Shown: positions 7,747 through 18,308, counted from the stretch's first letter. The stretch: 44,776 nt of DNA from Bacillus sp. AFS029637 (GCF_002584985.1 NZ_NUPZ01000038.1:1-44776), one strand, 5' to 3'. Translations and numbers: made by a program. The notes: a model not told the origin generated them from the sequence alone.

Positions 7747-8933
7747 TAATACTTTTGAATGCCTAATTTCACCGTTGTTGTTGCTCGTTTTGTACCACGA
7801 TAAAATGTCAAAGTCATTTTATCATTAATTTTCTTATCATATAAGGCCGTGCGGAACCCAATAATATCGCGGATCGGTTTTCCATCTACCGCCACAATAA
7901 CATCATGTTCTCGTAAACCAGCTTCTGCACCTGGAGAAGGGCTTTTCACATCTAAAATACAAACGCCCTCCGTCACATTTCCTGGTAACTGTAATGTTTT
8001 TGACCAATAATAATTCGGAATTTCATTTAATGACCTAAGTTCAATGCCAACATAAGGTCTTCTTACTTTTCCGTACTTCTCAAGTTCATTCATAATCGGA
8101 ACCGCTCTAGTAACCGGAATTGCTAGTCCAATTCCTTCTACTTCCTTTGCAGCAATTTTCATTGAGTTAATACCGATTAATTGTCCTGCTGCATTTACAA
8201 GCGCACCACCACTATTACCTGGATTAATCGCTGCATCTGTTTGCAATACTTCTACTTGCCAATCATAATGCCCATCTTGATCTAGATCTACAGGAACAAT
8301 GCGTTCACTAGCTGAAATAATACCTTGTGTAACAGTCCCAGAAAATTGCAGTCCAAGCGGGTTTCCAATCGCAATGACTGGTTCCCCTCTACGAACAGTA
8401 TTAGAATCGCCAATTTCAATTACCTTTTTCACATACTTCGCATCTATTTCTAGTACTGCTAAGTCCGTGACTACATCAGTTCCTAATACTTTACCTGGAA
8501 CTTTCTTACCGTCACTTAAGCTCACTTCAATGCGATTCGCCCCAGCAACAACGTGGTTATTTGTTACAATATACGCATGTCCACCTGTTTTCTTATAAAT
8601 CACACCAGAGCCTGTACCGGCTTCCGAATCAGCCTCCGAAAAATCGTCTCGTTGAATATTAATAACACCAACAACAGCCTCCGAGGCACGATCAACAGCG
8701 TCTACAAAGCTAACTTGTTTAACAGGTACATTTCCATTTTGAGCTTCAGCCATATTTTTTTCACTTGCTTCAGCTTGCGGAAGCTTACCTGCATCATTTG
8801 AAAATAAAGGAGCTCCAAATGCAAACAATGAAGCCCCTACAATTGTTCCGGCTATACTAGAAATAACAATACCTTTATGTTTCTTTTTCCCTGCACGTTT
8901 AATACGATATTTTTCTTCATCAATAAAGGACAT
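7746..8933 (-). CDS. htrC: HtrA-type membrane-anchored serine protease
   Basis: 395 residues: a cytoplasmic basic N-terminus, one transmembrane segment near residues 21-44, a trypsin-like protease domain (about 75-280) and one C-terminal PDZ domain (about 290-385). The catalytic triad is H127 (TNNHVVAG), D157 (VTDLAVLEI) and S241 (NPGNSGGAL). It is a quality-control protease acting outside the membrane. Position as last gene of the wal operon corresponds to B. subtilis yyxA (htrC), so the symbol rests on synteny; annotation as HtrA or DegP is equivalent. It lies 63 bp after walJ, with a terminator overlapping the stop. Confidence 0.9.
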   Translation of the reverse strand: MSFIDEEKYRIKRAGKKKHKGIVISSIAGTIVGASLFAFGAPLFSNDAGKLPQAEASEKNMAEAQNGNVPVKQVSFVDAVDRASEAVVGVINIQRDDFSEADSEAGTGSGVIYKKTGGHAYIVTNNHVVAGANRIEVSLSDGKKVPGKVLGTDVVTDLAVLEIDAKYVKKVIEIGDSNTVRRGEPVIAIGNPLGLQFSGTVTQGIISASERIVPVDLDQDGHYDWQVEVLQTDAAINPGNSGGALVNAAGQLIGINSMKIAAKEVEGIGLAIPVTRAVPIMNELEKYGKVRRPYVGIELRSLNEIPNYYWSKTLQLPGNVTEGVCILDVKSPSPGAEAGLREHDVIVAVDGKPIRDIIGFRTALYDKKINDKMTLTFYRGTKRATTTVKLGIQKY

Positions 8934-8996
8934 ATTTGTTCACCTATCTTCCTGAAAACAACTATATTCACCTTTATTGTTTACTAAAATGAAGAA

Positions 8997-9791
8997 TTAT
9001 ACGTATTGAATTTTCGTAGGCATTTTTGGATCTGTATCATGTATTTCAAAGGATTCTCCTACTCCAAATCCCTTTTCCTCTAATACTTGTGATACAGACA
9101 TACGTGCTAATTCTTTCATATTGTTATCTAAGCTTAAATGGGCTAAATAAATATGTTTTGTTTCATCTGTAATTACATCTGCCATCGCCAATGCAGCATC
9201 CTCATTACAAACGTGTCCCACATCGCTTAAAATACGTCGTTTAATACTCCACGGGTAACGCCCCATACGAAGCATTTCCACATCATGATTACTTTCAAAT
9301 ACGAAAGCATTCGCTCCCTTAATAACACCTTTCATACGGTCACTTACGTATCCTGTATCTGTAATAAGGGCTAACTTTCTATTGTTGTTATGAAAAGCAT
9401 AAAACATCGGTTCTGCCGCATCATGAGAGACCCCAAATGATTCAACCTCAATATCCCCAAATGTTTTCACATCTCCAACTGAGAAAATAAACTTTTGCTC
9501 AGTTGGGATATTTCCTATTAAATGTTCCATTGCATTCCATGTTTTCTCGTTCGCATAAACCGGTAAATCATATTTACGCGCCAATACACCTAATCCCTTA
9601 ATATGATCACTATGCTCATGTGTCACGAGGATGCCTGATATGTCATTTATATTCAGTTCAGCTTGCTTAAATAAAGCCTCTGTAGCTTTACCACTTAAAC
9701 CTGCATCGACGAGTAATTTTTTTTCATCTGTTCCTACATATAACATATTCCCTGTACTTCCACTTGCAAGTACACTAAAATGCAACCCCAT
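8997..9791 (-). CDS. walJ: WalJ (YycJ) metallo-beta-lactamase-fold hydrolase
   Basis: 264 residues with the metallo-hydrolase motif HEHSDH (H58, H60, D62, H63), further metal-ligand histidines in FGVSHDA and SDVGHVCN, and a late HLSLDN. It is a cytoplasmic MBL-fold protein, related by fold to nucleases; in B. subtilis and streptococci YycJ/VicX is linked to wall homeostasis and possibly DNA metabolism. The start overlaps the end of walI by 17 bp, so translational coupling is likely. Fold and synteny are certain; substrate is not. Confidence 0.92.
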   Translation of the reverse strand: MGLHFSVLASGSTGNMLYVGTDEKKLLVDAGLSGKATEALFKQAELNINDISGILVTHEHSDHIKGLGVLARKYDLPVYANEKTWNAMEHLIGNIPTEQKFIFSVGDVKTFGDIEVESFGVSHDAAEPMFYAFHNNNRKLALITDTGYVSDRMKGVIKGANAFVFESNHDVEMLRMGRYPWSIKRRILSDVGHVCNEDAALAMADVITDETKHIYLAHLSLDNNMKELARMSVSQVLEEKGFGVGESFEIHDTDPKMPTKIQYV

Positions 9792-10617
9792 TCTTTCTCA
9801 CTCCAGTATGTTCATCAACCACTTGATTTTCCTTTTCTCCTAATTCCATAACCTGTCCTTCAATCGCATTCACAAAGAAATCCTGCTTCTGATCCGTTTT
9901 TAAATTCCATGTTGGAGCGAGCACTTGGTTATTAGAAGTAGAAGCGGTAAGTGTGGCATAACCAATTTGCGCTTCTTTTACATGCGTATTTCCATGAATT
10001 TTATTTTTTAAATACAAATTTTCTAAAGCCGTTTGAGCAGGAATAATTTCTTGCTGTTTCGTTTTCTCACTCTCGCCCATTTCTTTTAAATCCGTTAGCA
10101 TCGTCTGGGTGTACGAAACAAGCTCATTTTTTTCATTTAATTCCACAACAATCATTGCCTGATCATTATAGAAAATAGGCTTATCTTTATATTTCTGGAA
10201 GAAGTAAATTTTAGAGTCTTTCATCGCTCCAAACTCATACTTTTGTCCATCCAATACATAGTTCTTCAAAAATTCATTATACTTATCTTTTGATACTGAT
10301 TTTGTATTTAAAAACGGTTCTTTTAACTTACTTTCTATCTTGTACATATTTTGTAGATGCGCCGTTTGATTTTTTAAAGACTGTATATCTTCTTCTTTAA
10401 AGGCCTTGTTCTCCGCCCTAATAAACGACTCTTTTTTCGGTTCTTTAGGGAAATTACCCATTGTAATTTTGTTTGCTTTTAATTCTTGATCTATTTTTGT
10501 TTCTGCAATAAGCTCCAATTGATTACTATCTTGCTTTTGAATGAATTGAAAAATGAGAAAGAGGTCCAAAACAAAAAAGGTCACAATAAATATAGTTTTA
10601 ATCCGATCCCAATCCAT
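9775..10617 (-). CDS. walI: WalI (YycI), regulator of WalK
   Basis: 280 residues: a single N-terminal transmembrane helix (about residues 7-26, [20 protein letters not shown]) followed by an extracytoplasmic YycI domain. With WalH it forms a membrane complex that restrains WalK kinase activity in B. subtilis. The ATG overlaps the walH 3' end by 20 bp and its own end overlaps walJ. Identification rests on operon position, architecture and recognisable sequence. Confidence 0.92.
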   Translation of the reverse strand: MDWDRIKTIFIVTFFVLDLFLIFQFIQKQDSNQLELIAETKIDQELKANKITMGNFPKEPKKESFIRAENKAFKEEDIQSLKNQTAHLQNMYKIESKLKEPFLNTKSVSKDKYNEFLKNYVLDGQKYEFGAMKDSKIYFFQKYKDKPIFYNDQAMIVVELNEKNELVSYTQTMLTDLKEMGESEKTKQQEIIPAQTALENLYLKNKIHGNTHVKEAQIGYATLTASTSNNQVLAPTWNLKTDQKQDFFVNAIEGQVMELGEKENQVVDEHTGVRKNGVAF

Positions 10618-11914
10618 TTAGTCCTCCCTCACTCCACTCATATATTTTTTGTTTACCAGCTTCATCTTCAGCAAGCTTTACATACCAAATTGGCTGTAGT
10701 CGAACTACTTGCCCATCTAGTGATAACTTATATCCAATACCAATGTCTTTAATTAATCGTTTATCTATCTCTGCATTCTTTTCTAAGGATGCTATTACAA
10801 CATGCCCTGATGGAAGAGTAACATTTTGTTCTATGCCCTTCGTATTTAAAGACAGCAATGGTCTTTCATATTCCATCACTTCTTCTGATCCCCATACTTG
10901 TTTCAATTCAGCTAACCCCTCTGTATTGAATACGGAATATCCATCTTCATGCAAACGAAATACTGAATGGCCTTTATTCACATAGTCCAAACGATAGGAA
11001 TCCAAGCTCCCACTGTGACCACTCACAAATTCAAAACTTTTTTGTAAAAGCATTAAATTATCTATAGCTTTCTCGCTTGAGACAGAAGAGTTTTTATACT
11101 TTAGCATGTGATGATCGTTTTCAATCTCCATGGACCTAATACCATCTGTAAATGTTTCTTTCGATCCCTCGGTAATAGGGCTTAAATAACGTGGATCACT
11201 AAAAAGAGAATTCTTAAATGTATCCACTGCCAAATTAGATGAAATATATGTGATATTGTTTAATTCTGTCGTTCCATCTGGTAAAAATATCTTTTTCGTA
11301 TCATTAATTTGATAATCAAAATATGGTTTTGCTGATACTATAAATTGATTTTGCGCATTAACAATATCTTTTAAATACACACCACTTAATTTTGCTTCAT
11401 ATATTCTAAAGTTATCGTCATAAGACACAAAGTTAATTTTAATTTCTTGATCCCTACTTCTAGAAGGGTCGAGAATAATGCGATTAAAATGTTTAGGCCT
11501 ATCTATACTTTTTTCTTTCAGATTAAACATAGATTTAACTGCATCAAATGGGATATTGGTAGGGAAAATAAGCTCAATTTTCCCTTCACCATGTACATAA
11601 GAAAGGAAATCACCCTTAGCGATCGAGATTTCTCTAAAATCATGTAACTCCCCTGTTTCCAAGGGTCTATAGATTGATTCTATATCTTCCTCTCTTCTGC
11701 TTCCATAATGATTTTTATCTTTATGCACGATGATAGAACTGGGACGGATTACATCAGAAATTTTCGTTTGACTAGTTCCTTCATTCCCCTGCACAAATTT
11801 TGTATTTTGCATAGACGTGGAATCCGGCACATATGTCCATAAGTTAAAGGTAAGGAATAGACTAATTACAACTAAATTAATTAAAACTATCGTTTTAAAG
11901 TTTTCCATACTCAT
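10598..11914 (-). CDS. walH: WalH (YycH), regulator of WalK
   Basis: About 438 residues: one N-terminal transmembrane helix (residues 6-25) and a large extracytoplasmic YycH domain. It partners WalI in controlling the WalK sensor. The start is taken as the ATG at 11914, which overlaps the walK TGA as ATGA; a TTG at 11920 and an ATG at 11908 are also in frame. The end overlaps walI. Confidence 0.92.
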   Translation of the reverse strand: MSMENFKTIVLINLVVISLFLTFNLWTYVPDSTSMQNTKFVQGNEGTSQTKISDVIRPSSIIVHKDKNHYGSRREEDIESIYRPLETGELHDFREISIAKGDFLSYVHGEGKIELIFPTNIPFDAVKSMFNLKEKSIDRPKHFNRIILDPSRSRDQEIKINFVSYDDNFRIYEAKLSGVYLKDIVNAQNQFIVSAKPYFDYQINDTKKIFLPDGTTELNNITYISSNLAVDTFKNSLFSDPRYLSPITEGSKETFTDGIRSMEIENDHHMLKYKNSSVSSEKAIDNLMLLQKSFEFVSGHSGSLDSYRLDYVNKGHSVFRLHEDGYSVFNTEGLAELKQVWGSEEVMEYERPLLSLNTKGIEQNVTLPSGHVVIASLEKNAEIDKRLIKDIGIGYKLSLDGQVVRLQPIWYVKLAEDEAGKQKIYEWSEGGLNGLGSD

Positions 11915-13752
11915 TCCCAATCGTCCTCTTCATCCGCTGCCATCGGCAATGTGAAGTAAATAGTTGTCCCTTTTCCTTCCTCACTTTTCGCCCAAATCGA
12001 ACCACCGTGCGCCTCAATCATTTCTTTCGCAATTGCTAATCCAAGTCCTGTACCACCCATTTGCCTTGAGCGCGCTTTATCTACGCGATAAAAGCGCTCA
12101 AAGATTTTATCAACGTTTTCTTTCGGAATACCCATCCCTTGGTCACTTATACTAATTTCTAATAAATCCCCGCGATCACGCAAACGATATGTTACCGTTC
12201 CACCTTCTGGTGAATACTTTAATGCATTAGAAATAATGTTATACAAAACTTGGGTAATTTTGTCCGTATCCATATCAATAAATCGGGATTTCTTAGAGAA
12301 AGATCGTTTGAAACTTACATTTTGCTCTTTAGACATTTCAAATCGATCAATAATGTTATTAAAGAAGTCAGTAAAGTCGACCCACTCTTTCATTAAACGA
12401 TGTTCTGTACTATCGAGTTTAGATAGTTGCAACAACGCATTTACAAGTCTAATCATTCTTTCTGTTTCTTCTTGTGTAACTGTTAAAAATTGTGGCGCAA
12501 TATTTGGATCTTGCCATGCGCCATCCGTAAGCGCCTCTAAGTAACTACGCATTGTTGTTAATGGCGTTCTTAATTCATGAGAGACGTTCGCCACAAATTC
12601 ACGGCGTTCTCGCTCTATACGCTCCTGCTCTGTTACATCATATAATACAGCAATTAAACCATTTGCCTTTCCTGTCTCTTTTTGAATAACAGAGAAACTA
12701 GCACGTAAAATATATGGTTCATTTCTTGTACTAAAATCTAATAAAACAGAGTCTGGTTCTTCATATAAATGATCAAGCGTAAATTCTTCCTGTATCCCTA
12801 ATACCTCTAAAACAGATTGGTCGAGCGCTGTTTCACGCGAAACATTTAGCATCTTTTCCGCAGGGTCATTTAATAAAATAATATCTCCTTTTCGGTCAGT
12901 AGCAATTACTCCATCTGTCATATGTGATAAAACGGATGATAATTTACGTCTTTCGCTTTCTGTTGAAGAGCGAGCTTGTTGTAGTTTTTTTGATAAATTA
13001 TTAAAAGATAATGCTAGTTGTCCAATTTCATCATGGCTATGCACTTTTACTTTTCTTGAATAGTTTCCTTTTGCCATTTCAATTGCTTGTCTTCGCATAT
13101 CTGAAATTGGTCTCGTAATAGTTTGAGCTAACAAAATTCCAAGTACAGCTGTTACGAGTAATGCAATAACTGTTCCAGTTGCAAAAATTTGATTAATATC
13201 CTTCATTTGTTTATAAACATCTTCCATAGATGCAACAACGTAAATAACACCAAGTGCATCCTTGCCGTTATCATCCAGAATAGGCGTAATCATCACTTGT
13301 ACACGATGACCTGTACGACCATCCTTCTCAATTTTCACTTCCGGCTTTTTTTGTACCAATACTCGCTGAACAGCTATATCAGTTGATGTTCTATTCACCT
13401 TATTTTGCTTCGACTCATCTGAAATAGCTATTAACTTCCTATTCGAATCAAATACACTTACCTCTTGAATATCTTTCTTTCGATCAGAGGCAAATTTTCG
13501 AATGGAAGTTTTTATCGTTTCGTCTGTTGATTCTGTTTCTCCTTTTGTATAACTTTTTTTAAACTCTTGTTTCAAGTTATATGCTAATAAGTTTGTTTGC
13601 TGTGTTAAAGAATCCCTAAAACCTTGTACAAGGCTCTTTTCTAACTCCCTCACGAAGTATACCCCAATAACTTGCATAGCTATCAATATTAATAACATAT
13701 ATATGAGCACAAATTTTAAATGAATAGATTGAAAAAAACCAACTTTCTTCAT
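11911..13752 (-). CDS. walK: WalK, essential cell-wall sensor histidine kinase
   Basis: 613 residues: TM1 about 13-33, extracellular Cache-like domain (35-182), TM2 about 190-210, HAMP (210-262), PAS (265-375), HisKA with phospho-acceptor H392 (VSHELRTP), and an ATPase domain with GTGLGLAI. It phosphorylates WalR to control autolysins and peptidoglycan turnover. The PAS domain keeps HMTD (H277, D280) and E375 of the zinc site described in S. aureus WalK, but Y371 stands where S. aureus has His364, so that site may not bind zinc here. walR ends 3 bp upstream and walH overlaps downstream. A near-perfect parS lies inside the coding region at 12829-12844. Confidence 0.96.
   Translation of the reverse strand: MKKVGFFQSIHLKFVLIYMLLILIAMQVIGVYFVRELEKSLVQGFRDSLTQQTNLLAYNLKQEFKKSYTKGETESTDETIKTSIRKFASDRKKDIQEVSVFDSNRKLIAISDESKQNKVNRTSTDIAVQRVLVQKKPEVKIEKDGRTGHRVQVMITPILDDNGKDALGVIYVVASMEDVYKQMKDINQIFATGTVIALLVTAVLGILLAQTITRPISDMRRQAIEMAKGNYSRKVKVHSHDEIGQLALSFNNLSKKLQQARSSTESERRKLSSVLSHMTDGVIATDRKGDIILLNDPAEKMLNVSRETALDQSVLEVLGIQEEFTLDHLYEEPDSVLLDFSTRNEPYILRASFSVIQKETGKANGLIAVLYDVTEQERIERERREFVANVSHELRTPLTTMRSYLEALTDGAWQDPNIAPQFLTVTQEETERMIRLVNALLQLSKLDSTEHRLMKEWVDFTDFFNNIIDRFEMSKEQNVSFKRSFSKKSRFIDMDTDKITQVLYNIISNALKYSPEGGTVTYRLRDRGDLLEISISDQGMGIPKENVDKIFERFYRVDKARSRQMGGTGLGLAIAKEMIEAHGGSIWAKSEEGKGTTIYFTLPMAADEEDDWE
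12829..12844. promoter_or_regulatory. Candidate parS site inside walK
   Basis: TGTTTCACGCGAAACA matches the Bacillus parS consensus TGTTTCACGTGAAACA at 15 of 16 positions. It lies about 14 kb from the parS inside spo0J and on the same side of oriC. Spo0J binding is inferred from sequence only. Confidence 0.65.
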
Positions 13753-13755
13753 ATA

Positions 13756-14463
13756 CTATTCCTGCTCTGGGTCACGCAAGTAATACCCTACTCCACGTCT
13801 AGTTACAATTAAAGTAGGATGGCTTGGATTATCTTCAATTTTTTCACGTAAACGACGTACTGTTACGTCTACTGTACGAACATCTCCAAAATAGTCATAA
13901 CCCCAAACTGTTTGTAATAAATGTTCACGTGTCATAACTTGTCCTAAATGTTTGGCTAAATAATGTAGTAATTCAAATTCACGATGTGTAAGCTCAATAT
14001 TTTCTTCACGCTTTGTTACACTATAGGCATTTGGATTAATAACAATTGGCCCAATAACCATTTCCGTATTTTCTTCTTTTTCTGCAGCACCACCTTGCTG
14101 ATGACGGCGTAAATTCGCCTTAACACGAGCAAGTAATTCCCTTGTACTAAATGGCTTTGTTACGTAATCATCAGCTCCAAGCTCAAGCCCTAATACTTTA
14201 TCAATTTCAGAGTCCTTTGCTGTAAGCATAATAATCGGCATTTCTGAGCTTTTTCGTATTTCACGGCAAACCTCTAAGCCATCTTTACCTGGTAGCATAA
14301 TATCTAATAAAACCATATCTGGCTGTTCTTCATTTGCTTTCTCAATTGCTTCATCACCATCATGCGCCATTACAATTTCAAAGCCTTCTTTTTCTAGGTT
14401 GAACTTCAAAATATCCGCAATCGGCTTTTCATCATCAACTACTAAAATTTTCTTTCCCATCAT
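13756..14463 (-). CDS. walR: WalR, essential cell-wall response regulator
   Basis: 235 residues: an N-terminal receiver domain with acidic pocket (DDE at 10-12), phospho-acceptor D54 (LLDIML), T82 region and K104 region (TKPF), and a C-terminal OmpR/PhoB winged helix ([13 protein letters not shown], then [13 protein letters not shown]). It controls autolysin and wall genes from WalR boxes. GGAGG lies 9 nt before the first of two adjacent ATGs (14463, 14460), so the first is used. It is the first gene of walRKHIJ-htrC. The leader directly upstream of the ribosome-binding site consists of a bcr1-like repeat. Confidence 0.97.
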   Translation of the reverse strand: MMGKKILVVDDEKPIADILKFNLEKEGFEIVMAHDGDEAIEKANEEQPDMVLLDIMLPGKDGLEVCREIRKSSEMPIIMLTAKDSEIDKVLGLELGADDYVTKPFSTRELLARVKANLRRHQQGGAAEKEENTEMVIGPIVINPNAYSVTKREENIELTHREFELLHYLAKHLGQVMTREHLLQTVWGYDYFGDVRTVDVTVRRLREKIEDNPSHPTLIVTRRGVGYYLRDPEQE

Positions 14464-14479
14464 CGTCTATTTCCTCCTT

Positions 14480-14639
14480 ATAAAGTGAAACTTTAATCGG
14501 TCGGGGAGGTTCTTCATCTCCCACCGATTATTAGCCAGCACCAATCGGGCATTTACGGGCAGTTGATCCCGCAGCTAACTTCTTTACCTCCGCTGAATTT
14601 TGAGGTAGGGTCTTACTGCCCGGTAAATAGCGGGGTAAA
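14480..14639 (-). repeat. bcr1-like mobile repeat in the walR leader
   Basis: A 150-bp unit (14485-14634) is flanked by ATAAA (14480-14484) and GTAAA (14635-14639), which fits a 5-bp target duplication of TTTAT type with one later change. Inside are nested inverted repeats: 14495-14529 (AATCGG with CCGATT), and 14551-14563 with 14614-14627 (GGGCAGT with ACTGCCC) enclosing an ACCTC/GAGGT hairpin. Length, the TTTAT-type flanks and segments such as CAACTGCCCGTAAA match my memory of bcr1, a B. cereus-group element. No reading frame is involved. One flank abuts the walR ribosome-binding site (AAGGAGG, 14473-14479). Confidence 0.8.
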
Positions 14640-14782
14640 AATATGGTCAATAATCCCTAAACACATTGATGTCTACATAGTATGTCCCCTATATGACCGC
14701 ATCCCTTGTTTAAGTACTTCTCCTCTATTCTCACAGACTCACGTATGATCCACTTTTACACGGAATCCTATACGATCTATAG

Positions 14783-14810
14783 AAAAACCTCTAGCTTCAA
14801 CTGCTAGAGG
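14783..14810 (-). terminator. Second terminator-like hairpin between the tRNA genes and walR
   Basis: 8-bp stem CCTCTAGC/GCTAGAGG (14788-14795 and 14803-14810) followed on the minus strand by TTTTT (14783-14787). It may be a back-up terminator of the tRNA operon or an attenuator if walR transcription starts upstream of it. The stretch 14641-14780 next to it shows no convincing sigma-A promoter. Confidence 0.75.
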
Positions 14811-14865
14811 CTCCTCGTTCTATTTTAAAATAACTACTCACTTTTGTAAAATTACACAAATAAAA

Positions 14866-14895
14866 AGGATATTAAGTGGGCCCACTTAATATCCT
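14866..14895 (-). terminator. Terminator of the tRNA cluster (30-bp perfect palindrome)
   Basis: A perfect palindrome centred on GGGCCC. On the minus strand it is followed by a T-rich tail starting TTTTTATTTG. It begins 5 bp after the tRNA-Phe 3' end. Confidence 0.85.
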
Positions 14896-14900
14896 GAGAG

Positions 14901-14973
<73 letters not shown>

Positions 14974-15014
14974 AAAACTATATATAAAACCACTAATGGT
15001 GGTATAAACAAAAG

Positions 15015-15090
15015 TGGCGGTCCCGACCGGGGTCGAACCGGCGATCTCCTGCGTGACAGGCAGGCATGTTAACCACTACACCACGGGACC
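15015..15090 (-). tRNA. tRNA-Asp (GTC)
   Basis: 76-nt cloverleaf including encoded CCA: acceptor GGTCCCG/CGGGACC, anticodon loop CTGTCAC with GTC, T-arm GGTTCGACCCC, discriminator G. Confidence 0.96.
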
Positions 15091-15112
15091 AAAAATGAAC
15101 ATAAAAAAAACA

Positions 15113-15184
15113 TGACCCGTACGGGATTCGAACCCGTGTTACCGCCGTGAAAGGGCGGTGTCTTAACCACTTGACCAACGGGCC
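15113..15184 (-). tRNA. tRNA-Glu (TTC)
   Basis: 72-nt cloverleaf: acceptor GGCCCGT/ACGGGTC, anticodon loop CTTTCAC with TTC, T-arm GGTTCGAATCC, discriminator A, no encoded CCA. Confidence 0.96.
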
Positions 15185-15197
15185 ACGAAAAATAAAA

Positions 15198-15273
15198 TGG
15201 TGAGCCATGAAGGACTCGAACCTTCGACCCTCTGATTAAAAGTCAGATGCTCTACCAACTGAGCTAATGGCTC
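15198..15273 (-). tRNA. tRNA-Lys (TTT)
   Basis: 76-nt cloverleaf with encoded CCA: acceptor GAGCCAT/ATGGCTC, anticodon loop CTTTTAA with TTT, T-arm GGTTCGAGTCC, discriminator A. First gene of the cluster. Confidence 0.96.
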
Positions 15274-15369
15274 ATACTCACCAACGTCATATTTTCGTGA
15301 CGACAAGATGTATCATAACATATTATCTTTTATTTTTGCAATACCTTTTTTTATTTTTTTATAAAAGAT

Positions 15370-15403
15370 AAGAAAAAACCCATGAAAACATGAGTTTTTT
15401 CTT
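15370..15403 (-). terminator. Terminator of purA
   Basis: 15-bp stem (15370-15384 and 15389-15403) with an AAAA loop and one C/A mismatch, 11 bp after the purA stop. It separates purA from tRNA-Lys. Confidence 0.88.
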
Positions 15404-15414
15404 AAAAATATCAA

Positions 15415-16707
<1,293 letters not shown>

Positions 16708-16751
16708 TCAAGCACCTCCGCAATTTTCAAACGATCTATTCAAACAATATA

Positions 16752-16779
16752 ATTGTACCAAAACCGAAAGAGAAGTCAA
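16752..16779 (-). promoter_or_regulatory. Sigma-A promoter of purA
   Basis: On the minus strand TTGACT (16774-16779), 16 bp, then TACAAT (16752-16757), about 48 bp before the purA start. Confidence 0.75.
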
Positions 16780-16787
16780 CCAAAAAG

Positions 16788-16821
16788 CGAACATTTTTTT
16801 ATCAAAAAACATTTTCGTTCG
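16788..16821 (-). promoter_or_regulatory. PurR operator (paired PurBoxes) of purA
   Basis: Inverted PurBoxes with CGAA at 16788-16791 and TTCG at 16818-16821, cores exactly 30 bp apart as at guaC. They sit just upstream of the -35. A second TTCG at 16814-16817 overlaps. purA is a known PurR target in B. subtilis. Confidence 0.8.
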
Positions 16822-16870
16822 TAAGAAATATGAATTTCCCTTGTGAAAGCCTTATCTTTACTATAAAAAA

Positions 16871-16907
16871 AAAGAAACACATCTTATTATAAGAAATGCG
16901 TTTCTTT
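16871..16907 (-). terminator. Terminator of dnaB
   Basis: Long stem (16871-16886 and 16891-16907, few mismatches) ending on the minus strand in a run of nine T, 13 bp after the dnaB stop. Confidence 0.88.
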
Positions 16908-16919
16908 TTTATACTATCT

Positions 16920-18281
16920 TTATGCAGGTGGCGCATGTCCATCCTCGAAGCGACGTTCTAAGTTAACGAACTTATTGAACTCTTTAACGAATGCAAGCTC
17001 TACTGAGCCTACGGGACCGTTACGCTGCTTTGCAATAATAATCTCAATTGTATTTTTGTTTTCTGTTTCGCGATCATAGTAATCCTCACGATATAAGAAG
17101 GCTACAATATCAGCATCCTGCTCGATACTTCCTGATTCACGAATGTCAGACATCATCGGGCGTTTATCTTGACGAGATTCTACACCACGAGATAACTGCG
17201 ATAAGGCAATAACAGGCACTTGCAATTCACGTGCGATTCCTTTTAATGTACGTGAAATCTCAGATACTTCCTGCTGACGGTTTTCTCCTGATTTTCCGCT
17301 CCCTTGAATAAGCTGCAAGTAGTCAATCAAGATCATACCAAGACCCTGTTCTTGTTTTAATCTACGACATTTTGCTCGAATCTCATTTACTTTAATCCCT
17401 GGCGTATCATCAATATAGATACCGGCGTTAGAAAGGCTACCCATTGCCATTGTTAATTTCGCCCAATCATCAGAAGTTAATGATCCAGTACGAAGTCTTT
17501 GTGCATCAATATTTCCTTCTGCACAAAGCATACGCATAACAAGCTGATCAGCACCCATCTCTAGACTAAAAATCGCTACATTTTCATCTGTTTTCGTCGC
17601 TACGTTTTGTGCGATATTTAATGAAAATGCCGTTTTCCCTACCGATGGACGTGCCGCCACGATGATTAAATCATTTCGCTGGAACCCCGCCGTCATCTTA
17701 TCTAATTCAGTAAATCCAGTTGGTATCCCGGTAACTTCACCTTTTTGATTATGCAAAAGTTCAATTTTATCGTAAGCATCTACAAGAACGTCTTTAATAT
17801 TTTGGAATGCTTTCGCATTCGTTTGATGTGATACTTCTAGTATTTTTTTCTCAGCCTCATTTAAAAGACCATCCACATCGTCTTCTCTCTCATATCCATC
17901 AGAAACGATATGAGTCGCTGTACGAATTAAACGACGTAACAGCGCTTTTTCAGCGATGATGCGTGCGTAATATTCTACGTTAGCAGCAGTTGGAACAACT
18001 TCCGCTAACTCTGCTAAGTAAGAAACCCCGCCAACTTCTTCTAGTAACCCTTGATCAGCCATTGCTGACGTCATCATTACTAAGTCGATTGGTTCCCCCT
18101 TATCAGACAGCCCAAGCATAACTTCAAAAATCTTTTGATGTTTCGTTCGATAGAATGAATCAGGTACCAATAACTCTGATGCTGATGTTAACGCATCTTG
18201 ATCAATCAATATGGCCCCTAAAACCGCCTGCTCAGCCTCTATATTATGCGGAGGGGTACGATCAGCAAGTACATCACTCAT
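16920..18281 (-). CDS. dnaB: Replicative DNA helicase DnaB
   Basis: 453 residues from the ATG at 18281. The in-frame TTG at 18287 is rejected because it almost touches GGAGG, whereas the ATG is 7 nt from it. It has an N-terminal DnaB domain (about 1-150), a linker, and a RecA-like motor with Walker A AARPSVGKT near 209-217, Walker B ILIDYLQL and an arginine-finger region. The hexamer unwinds DNA at the fork. This is the gene called dnaC in B. subtilis, where the name DnaB denotes a loader. It is the last gene of yybS-gdpP-rplI-dnaB, 27 bp after rplI. Confidence 0.97.
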   Translation of the reverse strand: MSDVLADRTPPHNIEAEQAVLGAILIDQDALTSASELLVPDSFYRTKHQKIFEVMLGLSDKGEPIDLVMMTSAMADQGLLEEVGGVSYLAELAEVVPTAANVEYYARIIAEKALLRRLIRTATHIVSDGYEREDDVDGLLNEAEKKILEVSHQTNAKAFQNIKDVLVDAYDKIELLHNQKGEVTGIPTGFTELDKMTAGFQRNDLIIVAARPSVGKTAFSLNIAQNVATKTDENVAIFSLEMGADQLVMRMLCAEGNIDAQRLRTGSLTSDDWAKLTMAMGSLSNAGIYIDDTPGIKVNEIRAKCRRLKQEQGLGMILIDYLQLIQGSGKSGENRQQEVSEISRTLKGIARELQVPVIALSQLSRGVESRQDKRPMMSDIRESGSIEQDADIVAFLYREDYYDRETENKNTIEIIIAKQRNGPVGSVELAFVKEFNKFVNLERRFEDGHAPPA

Positions 18282-18308
18282 ACGCAATCCTCCTTGCTTA
18301 ACTTATTT

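Noticed and set aside
12236-12544. Long plus-strand frames opposite walK, and similar frames opposite other core genes
   Set aside because: They mirror the codons of well-identified genes and lack ribosome-binding sites and family similarity.
14563-14748. Plus-strand reading frame of 61 codons
   Set aside because: It starts inside the bcr1-like element, has no ribosome-binding site and no recognisable protein.
14641-14780. Possible walR promoter with TTGACC at 14645-14650 and TATTTA in the element end
   Set aside because: The -10 match is only three of six positions at 15-bp spacing, too weak to annotate.
14993-15208. 71-codon minus-strand reading frame
   Set aside because: It runs through tRNA-Asp and tRNA-Glu; the tRNA cloverleafs explain the sequence.
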